Below are positions 42,357-52,192 of a DNA stretch of 64,000 nt, one piece after another. Each line of letters begins with the position of its first letter. The stretch's first letter is position 1. Both the position numbers and the translations under genes were made by a program. The notes under the pieces were generated by a model. The model was not told the DNA's origin, searched no databases, and was given only the letters and a program-made list of their open reading frames with translations. The stretch comes from Clostridia bacterium (GTDB lineage Bacteria > Bacillota > Clostridia > Acetivibrionales > DSM-27016), in contig JAOAIJ010000029.1 in the NCBI GenBank assembly GCA_026414765.1, positions 1 through 64,000 of the forward strand, in the 5' to 3' direction.

Positions 42357-43184
42357 ATGAGTGATCATGCAAAAGAGGTATCTGAAGGAAAACGTTTTGA
42401 GTTTGGTAAGAATTGGGCTCAATTCTTATCAAAGCTGAACGATGAACGTATTTTGGTAGCAGAAAAATCATTAAAAGAGATGTTGAATGTAGATACTCTT
42501 GAAAAAAAGACATTCATAGATGTTGGTTCCGGTAGCGGCTTGTTCTCTCTTTGTGCGAGGAGATTAGGTGCAAGAGTCCATTCATTTGATTATGATCCAA
42601 ATTCTGTTAATTGTACAGCTGAACTAAAGAGAAGATATTACAATGGTGACGCGCAGTGGACAGTTGAGGAAGGAAATGCATTAGACAAAGGCTATTTAGA
42701 ATCTTTAGGCAAATTTGACATTGTATATTCCTGGGGTGTATTACATCACACGGGTAATATGTGGCGGGCTCTGGACAATGTTTCCAGCCTGGTTGCTCCT
42801 GAAGGGATGCTGTTCATTTCCATATATAATAATCAAGGAAGAGCCAGCAATCAGTGGTTGGCTGTTAAGAAGCTATACAATAAACTACCTGGAGGGATGA
42901 AGTTCATTGTATTGTGGCCTTCGTTTATAAGACTAAGAGGGCCTATGTTCCTAAGAGATTTGTTTAAGGGAAAGCCTATGTATACCTGGAATACCTATAT
43001 CAAAAGGCGCGGTATGTCACCATGGAGTGATGTTGTTGACTGGGTAGGAGGATATCCATTTGAAGTAGCAAAACCGGAAGAAATATTTGACTTCTATAGA
43101 GATAGAGGATTTAAGCTTCTAAACATGAAAACATGCGCTGGTGGTAGGGGTTGTAATGAGTTTGTCTTTAAAAAGGAAAATTAG
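42357..43184 (+). CDS. Class I SAM-dependent methyltransferase
   Basis: 275 residues from the ATG at 42357, 6 bases after GGAGGA; an ATG at 42330 would add 9 residues upstream of that site. Motif I FIDVGSGSGLFSLCARRLGARVHSFD near residue 57, then YSWGVLHHTGNMWRALDN and LVAPEGMLFISIYNNQG. The long C-terminal segment (MYTWNTYIKRRGMSPWSD...) is found in methyltransferases of surface glycan loci. Probably methylates a glycan unit or its terminal residue. Confidence 0.85.
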   Translation: MSDHAKEVSEGKRFEFGKNWAQFLSKLNDERILVAEKSLKEMLNVDTLEKKTFIDVGSGSGLFSLCARRLGARVHSFDYDPNSVNCTAELKRRYYNGDAQWTVEEGNALDKGYLESLGKFDIVYSWGVLHHTGNMWRALDNVSSLVAPEGMLFISIYNNQGRASNQWLAVKKLYNKLPGGMKFIVLWPSFIRLRGPMFLRDLFKGKPMYTWNTYIKRRGMSPWSDVVDWVGGYPFEVAKPEEIFDFYRDRGFKLLNMKTCAGGRGCNEFVFKKEN

Positions 43185-43210
43185 TAGAGTAGTGTATAAT
43201 TGAGGTTGAC

Positions 43211-44359
43211 ATGGTAAAAAAAATAAAAGTTCTCCATATCATTCCGACTTTGACAATTGGGGGGGCTGAGCGGCAGCTCTTGAGCTTGGTTAGCGGATAT
43301 GATAAAGAAAAATTCGAAATGAAGGTTTTCTGTACCACTTCGGGGGGGGCACTGCATAAAGAATTTATAGCAGCAGGACAGGAGCCTGTCATATTTGATA
43401 AATGCAGCAAAGCGGATTTGAAGTTTTTCATCCGCTTGATTAAGGCTATCAAGCGGTACAAACCGGATATAGTTCACACATGGCTGGATACGGCAAATAT
43501 CTGGGGAGGGCTCGCTGCATTTATAGCAGGTGTCAAAGTCATCATTTCATCTGAAAGAAGTGATGGGAACAAAAGCAGGCTGTTCGCTTTCATTACGAAG
43601 ACATTATCTAATATATTTACTTTAGTGATCTGTAACAGTAGGAGTGCTCAGGATACACTACACAAAAAAATCGGTATACCTGCCAAAAAGCTTACTACAG
43701 TATATAATGGTATTGACACCAGCCGGATTCCTCCTATTCAGAGTATAAGGCAATCCAGTAGAGACACTCGAAGTGAGTATGGTATAGAGCAGGATGACCT
43801 GTTAATCGGTATGGCATGCAGAATTGATGTGGCTAAGGATCTTGAGACCTTTGCAAAGATTGCTGAAAAGCTGACAGGTACTTATTATAGTTTTAAGATG
43901 CTTATCATAGGAGATGCTCTCTTTCCAGAGGAGAAAACGTATAAGGAGCAGATAATCAAGCTCTTAGATGATAAGGGACTAAGAGACCGAATCATAATCA
44001 CTGGTTTTAAGAATGATATTTCAAAAGAGATAGGTATGTTGGATATATATATTCATACTTCCATTAGAGAAGGTTTAAGCAACTCCATAGCAGAAGCAAT
44101 GCTTTTAGAAAAGCCTATCATAGCTACTGATGCAGGGGGGAATGCTGAACTGATAGAGGATAAGGTTTGCGGTATAATTGTTAAAACGGGTGATGAACAA
44201 GGGTTTACGGACGGTATTCTTAGGCTGGTTTCTGATAAAGAGTTAGCTTTTGGGTATGCAGTCAAAGCGCGGGAGAAAATCTTAAGGGCTTTTAGTAAAG
44301 AAGTTATGGTCGACAATATGCAAAATATTTATTTAACTATAAAGGATAGAGGCAAATGA
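43211..44359 (+). CDS. GT4-family glycosyltransferase
   Basis: 382 residues. GT-B fold: LHIIPTLTIGGAERQLLSLV at the N-terminus, IVHTWLDTANIWGGL, VYNGID, and the EX7E donor motif REGLSNSIAEAMLLEKPIIATDAGGNAE near residue 285. Retaining transferase using a nucleotide sugar. Its stop overlaps the ATG of the following deacetylase (ATGA), indicating coupled translation. Confidence 0.88.
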   Translation: MVKKIKVLHIIPTLTIGGAERQLLSLVSGYDKEKFEMKVFCTTSGGALHKEFIAAGQEPVIFDKCSKADLKFFIRLIKAIKRYKPDIVHTWLDTANIWGGLAAFIAGVKVIISSERSDGNKSRLFAFITKTLSNIFTLVICNSRSAQDTLHKKIGIPAKKLTTVYNGIDTSRIPPIQSIRQSSRDTRSEYGIEQDDLLIGMACRIDVAKDLETFAKIAEKLTGTYYSFKMLIIGDALFPEEKTYKEQIIKLLDDKGLRDRIIITGFKNDISKEIGMLDIYIHTSIREGLSNSIAEAMLLEKPIIATDAGGNAELIEDKVCGIIVKTGDEQGFTDGILRLVSDKELAFGYAVKAREKILRAFSKEVMVDNMQNIYLTIKDRGK

Positions 44360-45093
44360 AAAATCTGAAAATATATGCCTACCACAGAATCACTCCTATA
44401 GAGAGAGGAACATTATCTGTAACTATCGAAAACTTTGATAGGCAGATTAGGTATATGCTGGATAAAGGATATGAATGCATAAACCTGGCACAATTATATG
44501 ATAAGTATATCAAGGCAGGCAGAGAACCAGAAAAGAAGTGTTTTGTCATAACCTTTGATGATGGTTATGCAGACAACTATATGCATGCATACCCTGTATT
44601 GAAGAAGTACGGCATAACTGCGAGCATATTCTTGACTGCTAACTATATATCAAGCAGAGAGATTTTTCCTTGGGATAAGCAAAGGTTTGAAATACCGGTT
44701 TCTGAGGACTACCCTATGACAAAAAATAATATAGAGGAAATGCTTGCATATGGAATAGATTTTGGCTCTCATACGTTGAACCATCATTTACTTACAACAG
44801 TCAGCATTGATACAGCAAAAGAAGAAATAGAAAAATCAAAAAAAGTACTTGAGGATATGCTTGGAAAAGAGATTCTATCCTTTTGTTATCCCGCAGGAAA
44901 TCTGAACGAGGAAGTGTGCAAACTAGTTGAAAGTGCTGGATATAAGCTTGCTGTAGTCACTCCGCCGAGAAAAGGGATAAAAGAGACTGACTTTACCTTG
45001 AAGCGTATAGGTATATACCAGAAGGACGATATGTTCAGGTTTGCTATGAAAAGTAATAAATTAATCTACTATATAAAAGAAATCACTAAATAG
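44356..45093 (+). CDS. Polysaccharide deacetylase (NodB/CE4 domain)
   Basis: 245 residues. Catalytic motifs intact: FVITFDDGYADNY (Asp-Asp, residues about 66-71) and DFGSHTLNHHLL (metal His pair), then SFCYPAGN. No signal peptide is visible, so it may act in the cytoplasm on a lipid-linked HexNAc, as in some O-antigen and PIA-type systems, rather than on peptidoglycan. Translationally coupled to the GT4 upstream, suggesting it de-N-acetylates the sugar that enzyme adds; this coupling is an inference. Confidence 0.85.
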   Translation: MKNLKIYAYHRITPIERGTLSVTIENFDRQIRYMLDKGYECINLAQLYDKYIKAGREPEKKCFVITFDDGYADNYMHAYPVLKKYGITASIFLTANYISSREIFPWDKQRFEIPVSEDYPMTKNNIEEMLAYGIDFGSHTLNHHLLTTVSIDTAKEEIEKSKKVLEDMLGKEILSFCYPAGNLNEEVCKLVESAGYKLAVVTPPRKGIKETDFTLKRIGIYQKDDMFRFAMKSNKLIYYIKEITK

Positions 45094-45107
45094 TGACAGA
45101 GGGAAAA

Positions 45108-45956
45108 ATGATAGATAATTCACAAGTATGTGGATTCTGTAAATCGAAAAAACTGAATGTGTTTATGAAGTTCAATGGCTTCAACCTTATGAAATGCAAA
45201 GGCTGTGCTATAGTTACGACACAGCATGGAAACCACATAGATACCACTAATAAAAAGTTCGATTCAGAGTATCTTGATAAGCTTTTATCAAACTCAGCTG
45301 CAAGCGATATATTTTTTAAGAAGAATTCAGCGGTTATAAAAGAATATTTGCAACACGGAAAGCTATTGGATGTGGGATTTGGCGCGGGGCACTTTCTTGC
45401 CGAAATGGCTGGCGCGGGGTATGACGTATATGGTGTAGAAATATCTGAAAGTGCCTGTGAATACGTGAAGCAAAAGTATGGTATCGGAAACGTAGTTTGT
45501 GGTAGTTTTTTGAATTTGGAATTGGATAAAAAGGTGGATATGGTAACATTTTGGGATTCTCTTCAGTACGTAGAGTCTCCTATGGCATATCTGGTGAAGG
45601 CAAATGCGTGTCTCGAGGACGATGGATTAGTGGTTGTACAAGTTCCTAATAGGGGACGGCTTAATATGGCCTATGCCAGGTTCTTATACCGAATCAGCAG
45701 CGAACTTGCCAGAGTATTCCTTCATATCCCAGCTGCTGTGACACTATTTAATGAACATTCACTGGAGAAGGTACTCGGGACAGCTGGTTTTAAACTGCTA
45801 GAGGTAGTAAATAACCCTACAGTCAAGAAATTCAGATGGAGTGGGAACTTAAGTCTGAAGAGTATTGTTGTAAATGTAATAGAAAATGTGTATATAGCCA
45901 TTGCGCGGTTTAAAAAGGAAAAAGAGTCCCTCATTGCAATTGCTAAGAAAGTATAA
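45108..45956 (+). CDS. SAM-dependent methyltransferase with Cys-rich N-terminus
   Basis: 282 residues from the ATG at 45108; an in-frame GTG at 45093 overlaps the previous stop but has no ribosome site. CGFCKSKK and MKCKGCAIV suggest a zinc ribbon. Motif I KLLDVGFGAGHFLAEMAGAGYDVYGVEIS near residue 84, TFWDSLQYVESP and DGLVVVQVPNRG. It has the same architecture as the methyltransferase at 27275 but is only distantly similar. Acts on a sugar or on the glycan chain; target unknown. Confidence 0.82.
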   Translation: MIDNSQVCGFCKSKKLNVFMKFNGFNLMKCKGCAIVTTQHGNHIDTTNKKFDSEYLDKLLSNSAASDIFFKKNSAVIKEYLQHGKLLDVGFGAGHFLAEMAGAGYDVYGVEISESACEYVKQKYGIGNVVCGSFLNLELDKKVDMVTFWDSLQYVESPMAYLVKANACLEDDGLVVVQVPNRGRLNMAYARFLYRISSELARVFLHIPAAVTLFNEHSLEKVLGTAGFKLLEVVNNPTVKKFRWSGNLSLKSIVVNVIENVYIAIARFKKEKESLIAIAKKV

Positions 45957-45999
45957 AAGAATATGATTCACTAGTATATTAGAAAGGCTGAAATTTTTA

Positions 46000-47103
46000 A
46001 TGAATATAGGGTTCGTTTGTTCTTCTGATGGTATAGGCGGGGCTGAGAAGAATATCAAGCTTACATGTGAGCACCTTAATAAAAAAGGCTTTAGTACAAG
46101 TGTGATATTATTAAGAAACTGTCCTAAGCTAAAGGATTTTTATGAAAAAAACAATATAGAAGTATACAGCTTCAACCTGGTATCTATCAGAAGCGTTTTA
46201 AAGGATTTTGTTAGGCTGTGTTCATTGTTGAGGAGTAAAAAATTCGATGCGATACAGTTGTTCGGGCTCAGGACGAACATTATCATGAGGCCTATCGGGA
46301 AGCTTATAGCCAGGACAAAAGTAGTTACTGCCGTAGTCAGTACTGATGATTGGCGGAAATGGTATCACATAATGCTAGACAGAATTACTGCCCCTTTTGT
46401 AGATATGTACGTTTCCAACTCTATTGCAGGTAAGGAAGCAGTCATGAAAAGAGAAAAGGTCAAGGAGAGCAAAATAAAGGTAGTATATTATGGTATAAAC
46501 CTGGATAGCTATGAGCCATTGACCGAAGGTGAAAAGGAAGCTGCGAGGGGAAAATATGGAATAAAAGCTCAGAATTTTGTGATAAGCGAGATAGCCAATC
46601 TAAGAATCATGAAGGGGCATAAGCTTGTAATAGATGCTGTTGAAAATCTAGTGAAGGATTTTGATAATATTAGGGTGATTTTTGCAGGTAAGGATGACAG
46701 TAATGGTGAAATACCCAATTATATAAAAGAAAAGAGGTTGGAAAAGTATTTTATATTAGCTGGGTTTGTGGATGATATCCGCTCTCTATTAGGTATCACA
46801 GATTTGTTCCTGCTCCCCTCTGATTGGGAAGGAATGCCTACTTGTGTCCTCGAAGCCATGTCAATGAAGGTTCCAGTCATTACTACTAAGGTAGGCGGGA
46901 TTCATGAACTCACTGGAGATGACGGAGGAATACTAATTCCAAAAGGTGATTCAAAAGCCCTTGAAAGAGCTATCAGGACGATGCTAGGAAATGAAAATAC
47001 CAGAAAAAATTGCGTTATGAATGGCTATATTCGAGCAAAAGAGATTTTTTCAGAAAATGATACTTTTGACAAACTGGCAAAAGTATTCAAAAGCATGCCG
47101 TAA
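46000..47103 (+). CDS. GT4-family glycosyltransferase
   Basis: 367 residues, AGAAAGG upstream. GT-B fold: GFVCSSDGIGGAEKNIKLTCEHL at the N-terminus, VVYYGINLDSYEPL linker, KGHKLVIDAVENL and the donor motif PSDWEGMPTCVLEAMSMKVPVITTKVGGIHE near residue 275. Retaining glycosyltransferase of the cytoplasmic assembly line. Paralogous in plan, but not in close sequence, to the genes at 43211 and 50962. Confidence 0.88.
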   Translation: MNIGFVCSSDGIGGAEKNIKLTCEHLNKKGFSTSVILLRNCPKLKDFYEKNNIEVYSFNLVSIRSVLKDFVRLCSLLRSKKFDAIQLFGLRTNIIMRPIGKLIARTKVVTAVVSTDDWRKWYHIMLDRITAPFVDMYVSNSIAGKEAVMKREKVKESKIKVVYYGINLDSYEPLTEGEKEAARGKYGIKAQNFVISEIANLRIMKGHKLVIDAVENLVKDFDNIRVIFAGKDDSNGEIPNYIKEKRLEKYFILAGFVDDIRSLLGITDLFLLPSDWEGMPTCVLEAMSMKVPVITTKVGGIHELTGDDGGILIPKGDSKALERAIRTMLGNENTRKNCVMNGYIRAKEIFSENDTFDKLAKVFKSMP

Positions 47104-47137
47104 GCATGAGCTATATTATAAAATTGAGGTTGAGTAC

Positions 47138-48457
47138 ATGACGGAGCAGGTATCTGGCAACAAGAATAGAATCATCAAGAGTAGCTTAATCGTATCAATT
47201 ACTACAGGAATATTTTTGTTCTACTTGACGGGGTACGTTTATTTCTTATGGATGGTATCCATTGTGGTATTATCATGGTCTCTAAGGCTTTTAGCTGAAA
47301 GGATTGGTACTGACAGGAAAGAAATTGACTTCTTGAGTCTGATAAGCATAATTGGTCTTGTATTAAGAATCCTATCAGTGATAATAAATTCCGTATATCC
47401 TGTATTATACTTATCAGATGCACAGACTTACGAACAGGAAGGTATGAAGATAGTAGAAGAATGGAGAAATGGGAATTTGTTTTTTACATCACCCTCTGAG
47501 CACTTCTTTTACTATACGTATAATGCAATAATATATTTTCTGTTTGGCTTTCACCCGTCTATTGTGAATATTGTAAATAGCTTTCTTGGTGTTGCTGCAG
47601 CTTTGAACATATATGTGATATGTAACAGAATGTTTGGCTATAAGGCAGCCAAGGTATCGTTGATTTTATGCTTATTCTTCCCTTCCCTGGTAGTTTGGCA
47701 GATTTTGAACCTGAAGGAAGCAATGGTTGTCTTTTTGCTTACGGCTATTATCAGGAATCTATACTATGTCCAAAAGCAGATACGAGCAAGAACTATTGTT
47801 TCATTAGCCATATATGTAGTTGTTCTGACTATTACCAGAAGCTATGCCGGGATATTCATGGCATGTGTTGTTTGTGTATACTTCCTGATTGCCTTAAGGG
47901 TGACAGTCATGAAGAAAGTTGCTGTTTCTTTTGCTATGGTAGCAGCTATGGGAATCGTGACATACAAAGCAGGGATGGGCTTTTTCGGATGGGAATTTTT
48001 GAAGTACTATAATCTTGACACCCTGGATTTATTCAGAAACACTAGGTATAGAGGCGGGTCAGAAGTTTTATTGGACATGCATATAAACACATTGTCAGGA
48101 TTACTTAAGTTTTTGCCTGTAGCTTTTCTTTACTTTATGTTTTCCCCTTTTCCCTGGCAATTTGGGGGAACCATGCTCCAAATGGCTGGGGCACTGGAAA
48201 ATATCTTATGGTATATATTATTCTTCATATTTACTTTACCAGGGATATATTATACTTTAAAATTAAAGAAGGATAGGCTCTTCAGTAGTGTTCTGATTTT
48301 GATCTTAATGGCTTTTACAGGACTCTACTGTTTGCAGATGGGAAATATGGGCTTTGCATATAGGATGAGAGGGCAGCTGTTACCAATATATTTTATTTTT
48401 GCTTCGTATGGATTTGTGCAGTCATACAATATACGGAAGTCGTTAAAGAACCGTTAA
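47138..48457 (+). CDS. Polytopic membrane protein, GT-C/Wzy-like
   Basis: 439 residues from the ATG at 47138 (GAGG 8 bases upstream); the frame stays open further back into the previous gene but without a sensible start. About ten to twelve hydrophobic segments. After the third helix an outside loop with YLSDAQTYEQEG carries acidic residues placed like the D-x-D/E loop of GT-C (PMT/ArnT-type) transferases, followed by ILNLKEAMVVFLL. No confident family assignment. It may be a lipid-sugar-dependent transferase decorating the glycan outside the cell, or an additional polymerase. Confidence 0.65.
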   Translation: MTEQVSGNKNRIIKSSLIVSITTGIFLFYLTGYVYFLWMVSIVVLSWSLRLLAERIGTDRKEIDFLSLISIIGLVLRILSVIINSVYPVLYLSDAQTYEQEGMKIVEEWRNGNLFFTSPSEHFFYYTYNAIIYFLFGFHPSIVNIVNSFLGVAAALNIYVICNRMFGYKAAKVSLILCLFFPSLVVWQILNLKEAMVVFLLTAIIRNLYYVQKQIRARTIVSLAIYVVVLTITRSYAGIFMACVVCVYFLIALRVTVMKKVAVSFAMVAAMGIVTYKAGMGFFGWEFLKYYNLDTLDLFRNTRYRGGSEVLLDMHINTLSGLLKFLPVAFLYFMFSPFPWQFGGTMLQMAGALENILWYILFFIFTLPGIYYTLKLKKDRLFSSVLILILMAFTGLYCLQMGNMGFAYRMRGQLLPIYFIFASYGFVQSYNIRKSLKNR

Positions 48458-48478
48458 TCTAAGGATAGAGGTGTAGCA

Positions 48479-49423
48479 ATGGCAAGTTACTTAGTTACAG
48501 GTGGAGCGGGCTTTATAGGCTCCAACATAGTTGAAAGGCTATTAAAGGATGGAAATAAGGTAAGGATTGTAGATAATCTGGTAACAGGTAAGTTTGATAA
48601 TATCAGGGAATTCATTGATATTGCTGATTTCATCTGTGGGGACCTGGCTGATTATAGAATTGCAGAAAAAGCTGTAGATGGTATTGACTATATAATACAC
48701 CAGGCAGCTATACCTTCAGTACCCAGGTCTGTTAAAGATCCTATCGCAACAAATGAAAGCATAGTTACAGCTACGGTGAATCTTTTTAAGGCAGCCGTTG
48801 AAGGTAAATCAGTAAAAAGAGTCGTTCAGGCGGCATCTTCATCAGCGTATGGAGATACACCGACTCTGCCGAAGAGGGAAGATATGATACCTAACCCTCT
48901 TTCACCATATGCAGTGGCTAAATTGACACAGGAATACTATGGAAAAGCCTTCTATAACGTATATGGATTAGAGGTGTTGTCCCTCAGATATTTCAACGTA
49001 TTTGGACCAAAACAGGATCCAAAATCCTTTTATTCTGCTGTCATTCCAAAATTCATCAGCATAATTATGGAAGGGAAGCAACCTACTATTTATGGGGATG
49101 GAGAAACCAGCAGAGACTTTACTTATATTGATAATGTAGTGGAGGCAAATTTATCAGCCTGTCTATGTAAATGGCCCGGTAGCTCTGAAGTAATGAATAT
49201 CGGCTGCGGAGAGCGGATTTCACTAAACGAATTGGTTGTAAAGATAAATAGCATACTTAGCACAGATATTATTCCTCTATATGCAGAAACTAGAGTGGGA
49301 GATGTCAAACATTCCTTGGCGGATATCACGAAGGCAAAAGAAATATTAGGTTATGATGTAAAAGTTAGTGTTGATGAGGGTCTAAGGAAGCTAATAAAAT
49401 GGTTGTCTAATAATAACCAGTAA
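48479..49423 (+). CDS. UDP-N-acetylglucosamine 4-epimerase-like SDR (WbpP/TviC type)
   Basis: 314 residues, GAGGTG upstream. VTGGAGFIGSNIVERLLKDGNKVRIVDNLVTGK, HQAAIPSVPRSV, AASSSAYGDTPTLPKRE and SPYAVAK with catalytic Tyr/Lys are typical of WbpP-class epimerases, and YFNVFGPKQDP with YSAVIPKF also belong to it. Interconverts UDP-GlcNAc and UDP-GalNAc or the corresponding uronic acids. The following dehydrogenase completes a TviB/TviC-like pair for UDP-HexNAcA. Confidence 0.88.
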   Translation: MASYLVTGGAGFIGSNIVERLLKDGNKVRIVDNLVTGKFDNIREFIDIADFICGDLADYRIAEKAVDGIDYIIHQAAIPSVPRSVKDPIATNESIVTATVNLFKAAVEGKSVKRVVQAASSSAYGDTPTLPKREDMIPNPLSPYAVAKLTQEYYGKAFYNVYGLEVLSLRYFNVFGPKQDPKSFYSAVIPKFISIIMEGKQPTIYGDGETSRDFTYIDNVVEANLSACLCKWPGSSEVMNIGCGERISLNELVVKINSILSTDIIPLYAETRVGDVKHSLADITKAKEILGYDVKVSVDEGLRKLIKWLSNNNQ

Positions 49424-49491
49424 ACAAACATTTGTATATGTGCTATAATGATAGGCGAACGAGTTGACAGAGGAATGTGGAGGCGGCTAAA

Positions 49492-50802
49492 ATGAGTCTT
49501 TATAATAATATAATAAAGAAAAATGAATTTGTGTCGGTAATTGGACTTGGGTATGTCGGACTTCCCCTTGCAATCGAATTTGCGAAAAAAATCAATGTTA
49601 TTGGATACGACATCAATCAAGATAAAATCAGTAAACTAAAAGAAGGTATCGATCCTACAAAGGAAGTCGGTAGTGAGGCACTTAAGTCCACAGCAATGAG
49701 ATTTACCAGCAACGAGGCTGATTTACGTAAAGTCAAATTCCATATTGTAGCTGTTCCAACTCCTATAAACAGCGACAGAACACCGGATCTGAGACCTGTA
49801 GAAGGAGCGAGCGCGATACTTGGACGAAACCTTTCTAAAGGCTCGATTGTAGTATACGAATCGACTGTATATCCTGGGGTTACGGAGGAAATATGTGTTC
49901 CTATACTGGAAAAGATGTCAGGACTTAAGTGCGGTGTTGACTTTAAGGTAGGGTATTCTCCAGAGAGAATAAACCCAGGGGATAAGGTCCATACAGTAAC
50001 CCAAATAACCAAGGTAGTGTCCGGTATGGATGAAGAATCCCTAGGTGAGATAGCAAATATCTACAGTATCATAGTTGAAGCCGGGGTGTATAGGGCAGAA
50101 AGTATCAAAGTTGCTGAGGCAGCAAAGGTAATTGAAAACTCTCAACGTGATATTAATATAGCTTTTATGAATGAATTATCAATTATATTTAATAAGATGG
50201 GCATAAGTACAAATGCCGTACTGAAAGCTGCCGGCACTAAGTGGAACTTTATGAAATTCTTTCCCGGATTGGTAGGAGGGCATTGCATAGGAGTAGACCC
50301 TTACTACCTTACTTATAAGGCTGAGCAAATAGGCTATCACCCTCAGGTTATACTGTCAGGTAGAAGGATTAATGATAGTATGGGAAAATACATTGCTGAG
50401 AATACGGTAAAACAGATCATTAAGGCGGACAAACCTATAAAGGGCGCCAAAGTGCTTATAATGGGATTTACATTTAAAGAAAATGTACCCGATACAAGAA
50501 ATACAAGGGTTATCGATATTGTAAATGAGCTCAGGGAATACGGCATAGAAGTGCATGTGGCAGACCCTGTAGCAGATAAAGAAGAAGCAATGCATGAATA
50601 CGGCCTTGTGATTGAGGAAGTAGATAAGATTAAGGATGTAGATGCCATAATTCTCGCAGTAGCTCATAAGGAATTTGAACATATAAACATAGAAGAGCTT
50701 AAGAAAAAATACAGAAACGGCAAATATATTCTGGTAGATGTTAAAGGTTTGATAGATAGAAGGGTTGTTGAAGAGGCAGGTATCTTCTATTGGAGTTTGT
50801 AG
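49492..50802 (+). CDS. UDP-N-acetyl-hexosamine 6-dehydrogenase (WbpO/TviB type)
   Basis: 436 residues from the ATG at 49492, 8 bases after GGAGG; GTG at 49477 overlaps that site. NAD motif [55 protein letters not shown], then the catalytic Cys in [17 protein letters not shown] near residue 265, [15 protein letters not shown] and ADPVAD. The D-P-T-K-E-V segment and [15 protein letters not shown] match Vi-antigen TviB. Oxidises C6 of UDP-HexNAc to give a uronic acid, which the AsnB-like enzyme at 40433 could amidate. Confidence 0.9.
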   Translation: MSLYNNIIKKNEFVSVIGLGYVGLPLAIEFAKKINVIGYDINQDKISKLKEGIDPTKEVGSEALKSTAMRFTSNEADLRKVKFHIVAVPTPINSDRTPDLRPVEGASAILGRNLSKGSIVVYESTVYPGVTEEICVPILEKMSGLKCGVDFKVGYSPERINPGDKVHTVTQITKVVSGMDEESLGEIANIYSIIVEAGVYRAESIKVAEAAKVIENSQRDINIAFMNELSIIFNKMGISTNAVLKAAGTKWNFMKFFPGLVGGHCIGVDPYYLTYKAEQIGYHPQVILSGRRINDSMGKYIAENTVKQIIKADKPIKGAKVLIMGFTFKENVPDTRNTRVIDIVNELREYGIEVHVADPVADKEEAMHEYGLVIEEVDKIKDVDAIILAVAHKEFEHINIEELKKKYRNGKYILVDVKGLIDRRVVEEAGIFYWSL

Positions 50803-50854
50803 GCTGTGCCATAGGTGAAATGGTGTTTTATAGAAGGTGTGCATGAATTGACAA

Positions 50855-50883
50855 TTGAGAGTTATTACTTATAGTGATATAAT
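50855..50883 (+). promoter_or_regulatory. Internal SigA-type promoter
   Basis: TTGAGA (50855-50860), 17-base spacer, TATAAT (50878-50883), within the gap after the dehydrogenase gene. Transcripts would start near 50890, 72 bases before the next ATG, giving a distinct unit for the initiating transferase genes. Confidence 0.6.
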
Positions 50884-50961
50884 ATGATATATTTGTTTAG
50901 AGAGCGGGGAGGACAAATTACCTATTTTTTCTTCGTTCTCTATTACTTTGAGGGGCAAATT

Positions 50962-52140
50962 ATGCAGGAAAAAAGAAAATTGAAGGTGCTTCAGATGTGC
51001 GCAGTAGGGTTTACAGTGGAAAAGCTCCTGCTTCCACTTGTAAATGAGATGAGTAAGTATTATGATGTTACCATATTATGTGGCAGAGATGAAGTGACTG
51101 ACCTGTTAAAAGAAAAAGGCTACAGGATAGAAAACGTATATATCGGAAGGCGTATACATCCGATAAATAACATAAGATCACTATTTCAACTTTTCTGGTT
51201 TTTGAAACGGGAGAGGTTTGATATTGTTCATGTGCATACGCCATTAGCCAGCTTGATTGGTCGTGTTGCTGCAAAGCTGGCGGGTGTACCTGTAGTTATT
51301 TATACAGCACATGGCTTTTACTTTCATGATAATATGGATACTTTTAAAAGAAATTTATTTATTTTGTTTGAGAAAATTGGAGGCTGGTTGTCCGATTACA
51401 TTTTTACTCAAAGTACAGAAGACTATAATACAGCAATAAAAGAGAGAATTATTCATAAATCAAAAATTTCTGTGATTGGAAATGGTGTTGATATAAGTAG
51501 GTTTGACGGTAAAAGATTAAGCAATGAAACAGATCGGGAGATACTTAAGAGCTGTCTGGGTATCAACTGCAACGATTTAGTAGTAACAATCATTGGAAGG
51601 GTTGTGAGGGAAAAAGGATATATGGAGTGGATCCAGGCAGCAAATGAGGTCTTACTAAAATATAAAAACGTGAAGTTTATGGCTGTAGGAGACACATTGG
51701 AGTCTGACAGGGATGGAATAAAAAAAGAGTTGGATGAATATATAGCAGAGAACAATTTGGAAGGACATATTATTTTTACAGGCTCAAGGGCTGACGTGCC
51801 TGAACTGTTGGATATTACTGATATTTTTACGCTTCCTTCCTATAGGGAAGGGATGCCGCGTTCATTGATAGAAGCAATGTGCATGGAAAAGCCGGCAGTT
51901 GCCACAGACATACGGGGTTGTAGAGAGGAAATAGATGAGGGAATAACTGGCTTTTTAGTTCCAGTACGAAATTCGAAAATGTTGGCTGAAAAGATAGAGG
52001 CTCTTATTAATAACCCTGAATTGCGTGTAAAGATGGGTAAAATGGCCAGGAAAAAGGCTGAGCAGGAATTTGACGAAAGATTGGTCATAGAAAGACAAAT
52101 TAGATTAATAGAAGAAGTATTAAGGGAAAAAATGCTATAA
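50962..52140 (+). CDS. GT4-family glycosyltransferase
   Basis: 392 residues from the ATG at 50962 (GAGGGG 6 bases upstream); an ATG at 50884 would overlap the -10 element, so the longer form is rejected. KVLQMCAVGFTVEKLLLPLVNEM, VHVHTPLASLIGRVAAKLAG, YTAHGFYFHDN and the donor motif SYREGMPRSLIEAMCMEKPAVATDIRGCREEI near residue 297. Typical of the transferase that works with the initiating enzyme encoded just downstream, adding the second sugar (PglA/TuaC-like); inferred by position. Confidence 0.87.
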   Translation: MQEKRKLKVLQMCAVGFTVEKLLLPLVNEMSKYYDVTILCGRDEVTDLLKEKGYRIENVYIGRRIHPINNIRSLFQLFWFLKRERFDIVHVHTPLASLIGRVAAKLAGVPVVIYTAHGFYFHDNMDTFKRNLFILFEKIGGWLSDYIFTQSTEDYNTAIKERIIHKSKISVIGNGVDISRFDGKRLSNETDREILKSCLGINCNDLVVTIIGRVVREKGYMEWIQAANEVLLKYKNVKFMAVGDTLESDRDGIKKELDEYIAENNLEGHIIFTGSRADVPELLDITDIFTLPSYREGMPRSLIEAMCMEKPAVATDIRGCREEIDEGITGFLVPVRNSKMLAEKIEALINNPELRVKMGKMARKKAEQEFDERLVIERQIRLIEEVLREKML

Positions 52141-52192
52141 ACGAAGTGTGCCAAAAAGAAAATTATTTTTATATAGATTAGGGGGCGAAACT

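Noticed and set aside
50848-50883. Promoter using the perfect TTGACA at 50848
   Set aside because: The distance to TATAAT is 24 bases; the TTGAGA at 50855 with 17 bases fits instead.
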